Source of the DNA: Sepiola atlantica
Taxonomy: Eukaryota > Mollusca > Cephalopoda > Sepiida > Sepiolidae
DNA: 64,000 nt
NCBI GenBank assembly: GCA_963556195.1
Contig: OY744525.1
Span: forward strand, 48,228,148 to 48,292,147
Reading direction: 5' to 3'
Shown: positions 10,636 through 21,490 of the stretch, in pieces
How positions within the stretch are numbered: the stretch's first letter is position 1
Layout: every line of letters begins with the position of its first letter
Position numbers and translations under genes: made by a program
The notes under the pieces: model-generated
The model's input: the letters and a program-made list of their open reading frames with translations, nothing else
What the model was told of the DNA's origin: nothing
Databases searched by the model: none

Positions 10636-11329
10636 ATGGTATATATCCTTTATTATATCATCCAAATTGTCTCAAATTACAAGCTCAATGAAGCTATGAA
10701 GGTAGATTCCAAAATGGCGGCTTGAAAATAGGTCCGATGTTTGGGGGGAAATATTTTTCTCTGATACTCATCTTCTTCGGGAGTTTTGCATATTTTTACT
10801 TGCTACTTTTCATCTTTCTTCTCTTTTGCTTTGGACCGGTATGCTTATTTTAATAATTAAATCAAGGTCTCTGACGAGCAGTGTGTAACAACTAAAGAGT
10901 GTATTTTTGTTTACATTTTGCGAAACGTTCGTAAGACGATAAAAATATAAGCATTTGCATAAAATAAAAGTTTAATAAAAAAAATTCTGATTGTAGACGG
11001 ACGTTTTATCTTAGTCATTAGAATTCAATCAATCAATATATATATATATATATATATATATCATTATCATCATCCGATTTATTTTTAACAGGCCTTTAAT
11101 TAGTCCTCTATAAGAGGGGGGGCGTCTGTCAGTCTTGATCAAAGTCCTCCTCTCCAGGCTCGGCGGTCGCGAGGATCTAAGTTTGCAATCCCTCGGGCTG
11201 CACGGTCGCGTTTATACAGCTCATCGCAAGAGAGATTTGGTCTTTCAGCCTGCCGACTTGATGCGATGGATATGTTTCTGACCCAGGAGATCTAGCTGGA
11301 GCATCGCTCGACTTGGTTAAGCCATCTCT
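10636..11329. other. Unannotated stretch with (TA)n at 11037-11062
   Basis: GC content rises after 11100 (CTCGGCGGTCGCGAGGATC), likely the edge of the repeat that carries the following RT fragment. No gene recognised. Confidence 0.5.
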
Positions 11330-11709
11330 TCCTGTCCATGCTTGACAAGCTGGATGTGTGCCATCGCATACACCTCCGTTCCATCACAGGTCACTGCTGG
11401 CCGAAAAAACTTATCAGCAACAAGGCACTATACGAGCTGTTCAACGAAAAAACCCTCTCCACAAAGGTCGCTGAACAAAGATGGTCTATGTTAGGCCATG
11501 TCCTACGAGTGGACCCTGACACTCCCGCACAGACTGCACTAGACTTTGCCGCTACTGGCTCGCAAACCTACCAACCGCGACTAGGACGGCACTGCACACA
11601 TCTGCTGGGCACACTACGTGCTGACATCAAGCAGGCGGGACTAGGACCACTACGTACAGCAAAAAAACTTCATTGCCTACGACAACTTGTGCATGACAAG
11701 GCCAGATAG
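11330..11709 (+). pseudogene. Non-LTR retrotransposon RT C-terminal fragment, separate family
   Basis: 123 codons in one frame from 11338: LDKLDVCHRIHLRSITGH, then ISNKALYELFNEKTL, then EQRWSMLGHVLRVDPDTPAQ. The R..LGHVLR.D..TPAQ pattern is typical of the segment after the RT domain in RTE/CR1-like elements. It differs from families A and B here. The composition is GC-richer than its surroundings, suggesting a younger copy. The 5' part is missing. Confidence 0.7.
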
Positions 11710-11837
11710 TCTAGAACTAGCACGGAGGACTGATTGCAGCTACGGGATGTCATTTGACTACCATAGCCACAGAACACAGTTTTAATAAATACACTGAAGA
11801 TTGTGTCTGTAGGTAAAACTAAAAAATATATATAAAA

Positions 11838-11946
11838 TATTATGGTAAAGACGCTGGACTATAGACATCAATATCGACGGTGCGATCCTTGTCGAAGTTA
11901 GCCATGCTGATGACGGCTGTGAGCCAGAAACACGTGTCCATGGATT
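11838..11946 (+). ncRNA. Type I hammerhead-like motif with tRNA-like upstream
   Basis: CTGATGA at 11907-11913, stem II GGCT/AGCC with loop GTG, then GAAA at 11927-11930, a C-ACGT-G minimal stem III, and the cleavage triplet GTC ending at 11938. Helix I closes as CCATG (11902-11906) with CATGG (11939-11943). The base of stem II is a C-A mismatch, which may weaken cleavage. Upstream, 11840-11895 has tRNA-like boxes (GGTAAAGACGCTGGACTA, then GGTGCGATCC). This minimal form is known from Penelope-like elements and animal retrozymes. Confidence 0.75.
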
Positions 11947-12141
11947 ACTTTCATGTAGTATAAAATCAATAAATATATATTTATATATTAACGAAAAATA
12001 CGTCCTATAAAGTGAATGGCGACTAATAATGCAATTTTCTGCATCTTAATCACTTAGGGAGTGAAACAATCGAAATAATAGTAAGCAAAAAAACAACAAC
12101 AAACGCTGCAATCACCAATAAAAATAATTACATAAAAATAC

Positions 12142-12142
<1 letters not shown>

Positions 12143-12199
<57 letters not shown>
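12143..12199. repeat. (TA)n microsatellite
   Basis: About 28 TA units directly beside the hammerhead-like motif that follows. Confidence 0.98.
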
Positions 12200-12202
<3 letters not shown>

Positions 12203-12210
12203 TATAGTTA

Positions 12211-12325
12211 TCCACAAAAATGTGTTTCGTCGCCTCTCCGACTCATCAGTGCGTCTAGGTCTAGTGAGATACATACCAGGGCCTCAGTGATTTACGTCTG
12301 ACTCTACCAACTGAGCCAAAAGTAT
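12211..12325 (-). ncRNA. Degenerate hammerhead-like motif with A-box tRNA-like head
   Basis: On the minus strand, CTGATGA (complement of 12243-12249), stem II GTCG/CGAC with loop GAGAGG, then GAAA (complement of 12225-12228) and a CACA/TGTG stem III. The position after stem III is G rather than U-H, and helix I does not pair, so it is probably inactive. Upstream on the same strand, TGGCTCAGTTGGTAGAGTC (complement of 12300-12318) is a near-perfect tRNA A box. Confidence 0.6.
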
Positions 12326-13012
12326 TCTAGTGATAGAGAGAAACATTCTATCGCATCATGGATAATGTTATTTATTTGTTTATATATTTTTTATTTACGA
12401 TACTCATAAGTAAAAAGTATTCAATTATTTTTACGGGAGAGCATGCTAAGTGAAAATCATTATTCCCTTCACCATATATATTATTCCATGAACAGGTGTG
12501 CATGCTTTTCTAGAGATTTGAATCATTGTATCATCAGGTGGCAATGTTTTATCACGATAGGTGTCACTGCCTTGCTGAAGCATGTACCTTTGTGCGGACA
12601 CATTGCATCTCGCATTATACATATTTAAACAGATGCCAACTCGGAATTAATAACAGCAAGGAACAACGCTGGCAGTTTGATATATTGGTGGGGGCGCAAA
12701 GAAATACATGGCAGGGGAGACTAAGCGTTCATACATTCATGGAATGAAGAGATTGGAAAAATAAAATAAAAATTTCATAGAATATAGGGATGAACAAAAC
12801 TCTCTTGACAATCATTTTAAAAGACTATAATTTTACAAAGTTTTGTTCAGTTAATGTCAATTTACTTACACGCCCTCTCACACAATCAATGCTGAGTATA
12901 GCCTGTGACCTTGCCTCAAAAATGGATACTATAGAATATAAAGAACATTTTTTTAAAGGGGTAATAAGGTGTTGTGGGCTGGGTGGAAAAGAGCATAGGA
13001 TTCGTCTTTCAA

Positions 13013-13041
13013 TCCCAGGTAACGCCGGGTCATCCTGCTAG
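13013..13041 (+). mobile_element. Helitron-like 3' end
   Basis: A short hairpin (CCCAGG-TAACG-CCGGG) is followed about 8 nt later by CTAG and then T: GCCGGGTCATCCTGCTAGTT. Hairpin plus CTRR followed by T is the Helitron 3' signature. The same end appears at 17.2, 33.2, 34.9 and 45.9 kb (plus) and 24.4, 40.5 and 49.8 kb (minus). Confidence 0.6.
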
Positions 13042-13377
13042 TTAAATATATAATTTCTTCAATGAATTCTGTACATTTCATTAAAATTGTATCATTCTGG
13101 TTTATGCTGATTTAAAAAAAAAATCAATGCATTGTTTGTTTTTCAAAGCGTAGTTGAGAGCCGGGCATATGTTCATAATACTAGCACTGATCAACTAGTT
13201 GTCACACCAGCCGAGGTTTGTTTTGACATCATTATGACAACCTAGGGTCTGACTTGAACCATCAGATCCATCTTTGTTATAATAAAGTATGGTCCAGCTC
13301 GGTCATAGGAGGTTCAACCTGTAAGGCATTATCTCCTTCTTTATAAATGAGGGTTCATTTTTTTTTTTTTTTTTTTT

Positions 13378-13560
13378 AATGGAAATCGCTCCAAACAAGG
13401 CATGAAGCCACTTGATGTAAGGAGCTAACAAGAACAAAAGATAATTATACAAAGACAGGAGATGCCTTAGTCTTGAAAAGACCAAGGCTATAAGGTTGGA
13501 GGAAAACAGTCAGTGGGAAGAGAGTTCCCCAAGCCTGCAGTTCTTGGATGATTTTGATTG
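13378..13560 (-). pseudogene. LINE family B: C-terminus and 3' tail
   Basis: Read on the minus strand, a piece of the RT C-terminus (L-NSLP-like, FSRLRHLLSLYNY) runs into the non-coding tail CTTGATG-type...TTGTTTGGAGCGATTTCC and ends in A/T-rich sequence. Longer copies lie at 49165-49530 (+) and 55945-56330 (-). The copy begins at the A-tail and is strongly 5'-truncated. Confidence 0.7.
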
Positions 13561-13604
13561 CATTTAATTCATTTACAAAAACATGGAAATAGCTAAGAAC
13601 ACTC

Positions 13605-14070
13605 ATCCTCCACAGACAGCTGTTTCACCGTATCACGGTTCTTTTGTGCGGCAAGAAAACAGGCAGGTGCTTTGAACTGTGATTCGAAACCAGATTGTAT
13701 TTTCAGCCACTACCATGTTAAAGAGAGATTTATAAGTTCTTGCATATGTTCACAATTACCAGGCAACCGGAGTGCTCTATTTTTTAAAGAAAATCTATGC
13801 ATTTACACTAAGTGCAAACCAGTTACCTTCCTCACCAGAGAGCTCAATCCATGAGCGGTCCGGGGAAAATTTATTTTAGTTCATTCACCGACAGCTGTTT
13901 CACTGTACCACGACTCTTCAGTGTGGCTAAAAATGGGTAAATTATTTGAACTGTGATTTAAATCCTGATTGTATTCTAAGTCACCTCCAGTTATAAGGGA
14001 AATTTATAAAAGCTTACATATATACACAATTATTCGACTACCCGAGTGCTCTATTCTTTTTCAAATAGCT
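13605..14070. repeat. Direct repeat pair, ~180-bp unit
   Basis: 13610-13790 and 13888-14068 share ACAGCTGTTTCAC, TTTGAACTGTGATT, ATTGTATT, AATTTATAA, CACAATTA and GAGTGCTCTATT in order. They are about 280 bp apart, so this is a diverged tandem duplication. No function seen. Confidence 0.7.
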
Positions 14071-14071
14071 A

Positions 14072-14275
14072 TAGATTTTTTAATGGAAATCGCTCCAGCC
14101 AAGGCATGAAGCCACTTGATGTAAGGAGCTAAAAACAATACTACTTCAAGGTAAAAAAACTAGCCAACCATAAGAGTTATAGTTATAGATTCCGACCCAG
14201 AAAACAGCAATTCTTCCCCTTTTGTCAGAAACATCGCTCATGGGATGTGAGGACTAAAGGACATTGAATAAGGGG
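14072..14275 (-). repeat. Non-coding repeat sharing the LINE-B tail (copy 2)
   Basis: It begins AATGGAAATCGCTCCAGCC (LINE-B 3' end in antisense), then diverges into CCGACCCAGAAAACAGCAAT, which matches copies at 7.9 kb and 52.8 kb but not LINE B coding sequence. Confidence 0.65.
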
Positions 14276-14344
14276 ACACAAAAGTGATGTAAAATGTTCG
14301 GTTTAAAAAATTAATTTTACAGTCCCTGAACAGGGATTTTTCTA

Positions 14345-14347
<3 letters not shown>

Positions 14348-14401
<54 letters not shown>
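14348..14401. repeat. (TA)n microsatellite
   Basis: About 27 TA units. Confidence 0.98.
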
Positions 14402-14405
<4 letters not shown>

Positions 14406-14442
14406 ACACAGGTTTAAGTTATAGCTCAATAATGTACGACTA

Positions 14443-14846
14443 GAAGTCTTAATTTAATATCATATAAAACCTTAGTTAATTCATGGAACAATTTTCCATA
14501 TATTCATAAAACAAACACATTTTTATTAGCATACAATTGTTTCTTCCTTTCTCAATAACAAACATGTTCGTGATATATAAAATATTTACGTTTTTTTTTT
14601 CTTGTGGAGGCATCCTCAATGCAGAAAAATTTATCTGTCAAGCTGAAAAAACTGATGTGCATTTGATATTCATTTACTTTTTATATATTTTCTTTTTCCT
14701 AACAATATTTTTCTAAGGGAAATTCTTGTTTAGTCCTGTATGCAAGTAAAAGTGTTTTTTTAATCAATATATGAAAAATTGTGCCCTGAATTAACTAAAG
14801 TTTTATATGATATTATATATATATATTCTATATGAAGTTAAGACTT
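14443..14846. repeat. Foldback element with ~60-80-bp inverted arms
   Basis: 14443-14502 pairs with 14767-14846: AACCTTAGTTAATTCATGG on the left against CTGAATTAACTAAAG on the right, and ATATCATATAAAAC against GTTTTATATGATAT. The right arm carries a small (TA)n expansion. No coding sequence lies in the loop. Likely a MITE; no target duplication identified. Confidence 0.7.
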
Positions 14847-15779
14847 TTTTCCCCTGTACCTTCGGCAAGAGTAAGAAAATAGCCACATGCATCACTAAAC
14901 TCATTAAGCTTATTTACTCGAGCGGTTTTAATAAATTTATGATTATTTTCTCCATCTAACACTAAATATTACTTTTAGCCCACCATTGTAGACTCTCCCC
15001 AAAACATACTCCATAGAGGTTGTAGCAAATACTTTTCTCTCTAATATTTTACTACTAACACTTTCCCTATCTACACTGGGAACTAATAAACAACGGATAC
15101 TTTATAAAAAACATACCCCGTATTATTTTCTACTCTGGTGAAACTAATTTAATACATAATACAATACATTCCGCACAAATTAAATAGACGCTCCTTCACA
15201 TTCCACTGATTTTTTAGAATGTATGATTATGTTATTTCTAACTATTATGTATAGACTAATTCTCATTCCGGTTTTTACATGATACATTTAACGAACATAA
15301 TTACTTATAGTGTTCCGTGATTCAAAATGGCGGCTACAATCTATTCAGCAAATCGACTTTAAACATTTCCCTTATCACTCTTCGTTGGCTTCACGTATAA
15401 TTTATTTTTTTAACTTAAACACTTACACAATTTCATACATAACACTATTAAGACTTAAACATCTTTATTCCAAATACTAACCGAGTAAAACGAACTGCAG
15501 TGTTCATTTCGACAACATTCAATTGTCGATATCAATTTCAATAATCGTAATATCAGTTTCTCTACGAACCTTACACTACTTTAACTAACAGATAACACTA
15601 GTTCATTGTTTCACTGTTGCCATCCATACATAAAATTAATCCAACATTTGGATTTTCATTTTCATGTTAGGGCTTCTTCTTTTTATATTTAAGGGGGTAT
15701 TTTACGTAAAACGTTTTCTTTTCTTCTTTACATTCCCCTATTATAAACGTCCATTCTCTCTCTCACACACTCTACCCTC

Positions 15780-15781
<2 letters not shown>
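14847..15781. other. Unannotated AT-rich stretch
   Basis: No gene, RNA or clear repeat recognised. Confidence 0.5.

Positions 15782-15857
<76 letters not shown>
15782..15857. repeat. (TC)n-(TA)n compound microsatellite
   Basis: (TC)n to 15828, then (TA)n to 15857. The open frame across it is simple-repeat artefact. Confidence 0.97.
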
Positions 15858-15860
<3 letters not shown>

Positions 15861-16650
15861 TTCGCAACAATTTCTTAAAAAACCTGTTTATATTTTCGCA
15901 GCAAATAAACATTACAAATATACGTACATTTTTTTCTGCTCACATGCGATTCAAATTAGCATTCGTCGATTTTTAAGTATATTTTTATAATGACGAATAC
16001 CGAACACAGACCAGCGTCGTTAAAACTGCTACTGATAATGTGACCTATTTGTGTTCTCTCAGCATTTTAATAATAGATATTATACGCTTGGTTCATACCA
16101 AATAATCATAGTTTCGTCTCTTTACACCCATACTTCAAATAGTATTTACTGACCAACACCTCAGATTTGTTTTGCATTTCTAGCTCCATACGAAATCGGG
16201 GTTTACGTGACTAAAATAGTAATTAACTGACACCTTAATTTGCGCAATTCAGATCAAAATTGATTTCATTTCTTTTTATATTATTACACAACATATATTT
16301 ATCTTAAGTACCTACACTAAAATGTACATTCGTTACACATGGTCCACTTTTGGTCACATCTGACTAAGAACGAGGGCAAAGTTAGACACAACGTAAGTTT
16401 TTACTGTGTCGAAAATCCACTAACATCAATAAGTGTTTCTACATTCTACAAGGATTTGCTTTCAATGACGGACGAGAGACAAGTAACCTTTTCCATAGTC
16501 GGTCAATGAAGGAGATATCCTTCTACACTGTGACAATTTCTATTTTTTTTTAAACTCAGAAGTAACACTTTCCGTGGGTAAATATTATCCGATGTGACCT
16601 ATTTGCGTTCTGTCGGATGTTGACAAATTTTAATTCATTCTTTTATTTGT
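15858..16650. other. Unannotated stretch
   Basis: Two short related strings (TGTGACCTATTTGTGTTCT near 16040 and TGTGACCTATTTGCGTTCT near 16592) hint at an old direct duplication. Nothing else recognised. Confidence 0.5.
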
Positions 16651-16671
16651 CTCCGGGGCAACGCCGAGTCA

Positions 16672-17006
16672 TCTACTATATATAAATAATATTAAAATGA
16701 AAATTGAATTTCTTCATAGATGCATTCATATTTCGATCTCATATCTCATCAGAAAAAAAAAGAAAAGTGAATTTTAATGTTACATTCCCGGTCAGCTGTT
16801 CCCAATTCACCATTTGCATGTTCGCCTAGTGCATTCGGGCATGGGAGGGGGGTGACTTTCTCTTCCTTCTTACTGGTAGTTGTTTTGAATACAACACTGA
16901 AACTAGGTAAAACAGTAGTCAGTCAGATTTCCTTTTCTTCCTTATTTTTTTTCTTTTTATTATATCGAACCAGTTAAGAGAGGGAGAGAGAGTGAGAAAG
17001 AGAGAC

Positions 17007-17059
<53 letters not shown>

Positions 17060-17197
17060 CGGGAAGTCGGGGGAAGAGATAGCGAAAAAGAGATGGTGGA
17101 AGAGGCAGAAAGATGACTTTTAAAAGAAAGGCGCTTAATTTTTAACGCATCTAATTTGTTAACCTTGTTTCCGAGCAACGCCGGTTACCCTTGCTAG
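16672..17197 (+). mobile_element. Short non-autonomous Helitron-like element with internal (GA)n
   Basis: The 5' end TCTACTATATATAAA is preceded by A. The 3' end, GCAACGCCGG...CCTTGCTAG at 17175-17197, is followed by T, as expected for insertion between A and T. It starts directly after another decayed 3' end (GGGGCAACGCCGAGTCA at 16654-16670). A (GA)n tract at 16978-17060 and a TTTTAAAAGAAAGG box precede the 3' end, as in relatives at 45.4 and 57.2 kb. No Rep/helicase is encoded. Confidence 0.55.
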
Positions 17198-17854
17198 TTT
17201 CCAAATAAACGAACGCTGCTTGTAAAAAAATATTGAATGGGCGTAAGGTTATTATGACTTGGACGTGAAAATTGAAAATGTTTGGGTTCATCCTTTGCCA
17301 GCGTTTTATTTATTTTTTAATTAATCTAATGCGAACGCAAACATATATGAAAACAAACAGTTTGTCACGGGGGAAACTTATATTCAAAATAAGTGAGCAT
17401 CTCGATCAGTAAATTACGTAAGCGATATGTAATGAGATTACAACTGCGATCGTTGTTTGTATATCGGCCATCTTTTTGAAGTATAAATAATATAACTTAA
17501 TTATCGTATTGCTAATTGTTGTGACCCATACAAAGACATCAATGTTTCGGAAAACCATATTTATAATTAAACAGTTTGATAATGGATCAAAGGCTTATTT
17601 TAAAAACCGATTGGTTCCTCATGTTTATTGTACAAGAATTGATATATAATCATTAAAAGTTCCGCTTTGACCACATCAAACCATGGAATCTAGTGGTCAT
17701 AACAATTAAATATGCATGCGTATTATTTATTTATATTGGGCGGGGAACAGTGAGATATTTGATGTGACCAAACAAACAGTGTATTAATCTTTTTTTTTTT
17801 TTCAGTTTTCAGGGAAGGAAAGCTAGATCTGTATGCGGATTGAGGCCAGGCTTG
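17198..17854. other. Unannotated AT-rich stretch
   Basis: No gene or clear repeat recognised. Confidence 0.5.
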
Positions 17855-18900
17855 TAAAATGGGAGCCCGGTTAATTCATTAATATTTCTGTGTACAGCCA
17901 TTTCTGTTTTCGATTTAAAGAGCAGTATAAAAAAAAACCCTGTAAGGATTAAATGCATGTCGTTCTGTATTGATAAAAAAAAATCGTGTGGCAGCAGAGA
18001 AAAAATAAAAGAGGAAACAGTTGGATACAATAGCATTTAATTTATTAACAGTTTGTCGTTGTCGAAGGTAAAAGGAGGTTAAAAGATATGTAATACATAA
18101 ACAGTACACTAAGAAATGCGTACTGAACAAAGATTACAAATTGTTCCCATTACAATAAGAAAACGCACGTATTGTTGCGGCAGGAATAAAAAGGAAATCA
18201 TGGGAGCCCTGTTAATTCATTTAGATGTCTTTTTATGTACATATATATTTTAGCTTTCGATTTAATGAGCAGTATTAAAAATAACCGGAAAGGATGATTA
18301 TATATTGATAAGACACTTGTGCGTCGACAGAGAAAAATAGAACAGGCAAACAGTTGGATACAATACTATTTCTTTTATTGACAGTTTGTCGTTAATTATA
18401 TGCATGTCTTTCTATAATGGATAAATTAAATCCCTAAGTTAAGGTCTATATTCAATATGTTTGAATTTCAGATATTTATAAATAGGTAACTAAAATTATT
18501 AAATTTAATTATATGACATTATAAAGAGTGAATATATGTGGTACCCTAATTTTATCATGCGCTTTTTAAAAGAAACTTTCTGACACTTACACAAAGTATT
18601 ATCACGTCGGGGTCACCAGATATAAAGATGGACATTTGACATTTCGAACTTTATAATTATAGCCAATCATGTGTTTTCGATGTTTATTCTATAGACAAGT
18701 GGTAGGCATTATTTATGGGTGTTATCATTGATAACACACTTGTATGTCAAAAGAGAAACATAGAAAAGGAAATAGATGAATACAATAGCATTTCATTTAT
18801 TAACAGTTTGCATTGGTCAAACGTATATAGAGGTTAAAAGACGTTTAATGCATAAACAGTACACAAATAACTCACTTAGAAATGAGTACTACTTGTGAAC
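17855..18900 (+). repeat. Triplicated diverged unit of ~340-420 bp
   Basis: GGGAGCC-GTTAATTCATT, TTTCGATTTAA-GAGCAGTAT, the ACTTGTGCGTCGACAG-like box and CAGTTGGATACAATA...ATTGACAGTTTG recur at 17860-18060, 18200-18400 and partly 18720-18890. AGGTTAAAAGA and ATAAACAGTACAC recur at 18075-18110 and 18830-18860. A tandem duplication series; family unknown. Confidence 0.7.
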
Positions 18901-18989
18901 ACGGTATATACCAATCGAGGATCCCTCCTCGACAATTAGAAACTGGTTCATTGCAGTAGCTTTTTATCTGTCTGTTGTCTGTTGTTGTG

Positions 18990-19076
18990 TAGTCCTAGGA
19001 GGTATATCTTCCCAGGCCTAACCTTCCCTCTTTCAGAAATACTTAGTTTATCGCCAACTACCTGAGGCGGCCCGAT
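18990..19076 (+). mobile_element. U2-SINE family, body fragment
   Basis: GTCCTAGGAGGTATATCTTCC...CTTAGTTTATCGCCAAC...CTGAGGCGGC matches the middle of the longer copies. The U2 head and the tail are missing. Confidence 0.6.
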
Positions 19077-19165
19077 TTTGAAAGTTAAATTTAATTATGA
19101 CGGCATCGTTTGGTAATAAAATTATTGATTGAACCAAATTGTTATAAAACTATAACTAATGTTGT
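19077..19165 (+). repeat. Dispersed ~400-bp repeat, truncated copy
   Basis: GGCATCGTTTGGTAATAAAA followed by GTTATAAAACTATAACTAAT matches the start of the 8440 and 21765 copies, then breaks off into a transposase relic. Confidence 0.7.
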
Positions 19166-19174
19166 TGAGCTGTT

Positions 19175-19440
19175 CAATGATAGCACACACTTGGATACAA
19201 CATGCAGCATTGTCAATAACTCTGGCACACTTCTCTGATTTAAGCTGTGAATATCCTCTTCAGTTCATGAATAATATGGGGATTGTTGTGATAGACGTTA
19301 TCTTTGATATAACCCCACAGATAAAAGTCTGAGAGGGTGGTTAAGGTCCGGTGAGTTTGATGTCTATTTACGATAACATCTTCTTCTAATGATATATTCA
19401 TCTTTCACAACACCTCTTCGTCTGCTCCTCCAAAACATCT
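19175..19440 (-). pseudogene. DDE transposase C-terminal relic
   Basis: The minus strand gives SDFYLWGYIKDNVYHNNPH then IIHELKRIFTA and a stop. The S-DFYLWG motif with the acidic residue is the second catalytic region of Tc1/mariner-like transposases. Several stops and frame changes show it is dead. Same family as 9285 and 20378. Confidence 0.7.
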
Positions 19441-20377
19441 TAACGATTGCTAGTGTTGTGCTACTAGTAGCACAATAGGGCCAATGAAATGATTTACAAA
19501 AAGGGGAATAGCTGTCGGAAGTGGGATAGACAATGGAAGGAAATGATTCACTGAGGCTTACAAGTCTCCAGTTTCTATTGTTCAGGAGTGGCTAAAGACA
19601 CAAAAGACCGGACATAGGATTTCCGGTGTGACTGAATAAATTTAGGAGTCAGAGTTGCTTGCGAAAACATTTTTTTTTTAGTTTACAAAAGTTTTACGGT
19701 AGTTGACCAGTTTACGGCAGTTGACCAGTTTACGGCAGTTGAAGAGTTTACGTTAGTTTGCGGTTCGGAGATGAGAGAATCAGATCGGAGCAGGTTGGGC
19801 CGAGCAAACAATGAGATGAGCTGACGAGCGACGACAGTGATGACCTCGACAGACAATTTAATCACAGTTGAGCTTTAGCCGATATACTGGAACTTAACTA
19901 ACATATTGACGTTAGTGTTTAGGGGCCCCTTTCTTTTACACGACGGTATCACACACACACTCAGAGCACGACTGATTTATACACAATGGATCGGAGTTTG
20001 TGTTCTTTCTTGTGGCTGCGTTGTTTTCTTCTTTTTTTTCGACTTCTAAACCAGTGATTGTGCCGCCGGCAATCGTCAAGACGATGACACGGCCAGAACG
20101 AGAACAAGAACGATGAAAGATGAAAGATGAAGACGAGCAGAAAACCACGGCACACAGCGGTGGGGTCGGCGGCGATTTTCGAAAGGGGTGGCATGGGTCT
20201 ACAGTATTCACGATGACTGACTGTTCATTCACATTTTCAAACCAGTAAGGTCCAATGGGCCTGTATTTTGATACTGATACACATGCAGTTCATTTGATGG
20301 AATTTAGTGGGCCTTTCCGATAATTTAAAAATCAGGGCAAGATAGAAGTATCAGAGTTATTGACCATTTGGTATGTA
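19441..20377. other. GC-richer stretch with an 18-bp triplet repeat, origin unknown
   Basis: 19690-19757 holds about 3.5 copies of GTTTACGGCAGTTGACCA. 19760-20230 is GC-richer than its surroundings, with a minus-strand frame of 98 codons at 19936-20232 that I do not recognise and that overlaps another frame. It may be an LTR or the interior of a decayed element. Confidence 0.5.
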
Positions 20378-20600
20378 TTACCCAGGTGTGTTGATCAATA
20401 GTCTGAGGATTGTTTTAATAGACATTATCTTTGAGATAAAAATCAAGGGGTTAGGGTCCAGTGAGTGTGAAAACCATTCAGGATACAAATTTCTTACTGA
20501 TGAAATGCTCACCAAAGTGCTCCCACATATCATTGAACAGCGATAAAACAAAGCCTGTTGAACATTCATGACTGAAACTTGCTTTAACATTTCAAGTTCA
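20378..20600 (-). pseudogene. DDE transposase relic, second copy
   Basis: The frame contains SVRNLYPEWFSHSLDPNPL then FISKIMSIKTILRLLIN, which aligns to the TGP.PLDFYLWG..KDNVYHNNP region of the 19.2-kb copy with one frame slip. It lies on the same strand about 1.2 kb away. Confidence 0.6.
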
Positions 20601-20654
20601 TGAAGAAAATTCATTTAAAAAGATTAAAGTAGAGTAGTTTCTAAAATGCCTTGG

Positions 20655-21490
20655 ACAGTTCAAGACAGTTAAAAAATAACAGTTAAAGAAAAGATAGTTA
20701 CAGAAAAGACAGTTCATGAAAAATAACAGTTAAAATAAAGACAATTCAAGAATATGACAGTTAAAAAAAAATAGTTCAAGAAAAAATAGTTTTAAAAAAT
20801 AACAGTCTAAGAAAATAACAGTTCAAGAAAATACAGATAAAAAAATGACAGCTCAAGAAAAGACAGTTCATGAAAATAACAGTTCTAGAAAAGATAGTTC
20901 AGGAAAAACAGTTAAAGAAAATGCCGTTAAAAAAATAACAGTTCAAGAAAAGACAGTTTAAGAAAAGGCAGTTCAAGAAAATAACAGTTCAAGAAAAGAT
21001 AGTTGAAGAAAAACAGTTCAGGAAAATGCCGTTAAAAAATAACAGTTCAAGAAAAAACAGTTCAAGAAAAGACAGTTCAAGAAAAGACTGTTCAAGAAAA
21101 TAACAGTTCAAGAAAAGACAGTTCAAGAAAATTACACTTCAAATAATTAGCAGTTAAAGAAAAAAGCCAGTTCAAGAAAATAACAATACAAGAAAAGACA
21201 GTTCAAGAAAACATAGTTCAAGAATAGACAGTTCAAGAAAATAACAGTTCAAACCAAGACATTTCAAGACAATGACAATTTAAGAAAAGACAGTTGAAGA
21301 AAAGATAGTTAAAAAAAATACAGTTAAAAAAAAACGTTCAAGAAAATAACAGTTCAGGAAAATAACAGTTAAAGAAAATACAGTTAAAAAATAACAGTTT
21401 AAGAAAATAACATTTCAAGAAAAGACCGTTCAAGATAATGACAGTTCAAGAAACCACAGTTCAAGACAATGACAGTTTAATAAAAATAAA
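20655..21490. repeat. ~16-17-bp minisatellite, about 50 units
   Basis: Units of the form ACAGTTCAAGAAAAGA and ACAGTTCAAGAAAATA, with many single-base and length variants (CAGTTAAAGAAAA, CAGTTTAAGAAAA). No stop-free frame is conserved. Confidence 0.9.

Larger units (their letters stand above)
12826..13560 (+). repeat. 0.73-kb composite repeat, inverted copy at 49330-50045
   Basis: Read from left to right this matches the reverse complement of 49330-50045 almost throughout: TTAATGTCAATTTACTTACA, GCTGGGTGGAAAAGAGCATA, the Helitron-like end, CACCAGCCGAG, GTCATAGGAGGTTCAACC, then the 3' end of LINE B in antisense. It joins at least three unrelated repeat types in the same order in both places. 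It was therefore copied as a unit, by transposition or segmental duplication. Confidence 0.8.

Noticed and set aside
16708..16755. CTGATGA / GAT-ATC hairpin / GAAA on the minus strand
   Set aside because: Hammerhead-like spacing, but helix I does not pair, stem III and the cleavage triplet are absent, and there is no tRNA-like head. Probably chance.
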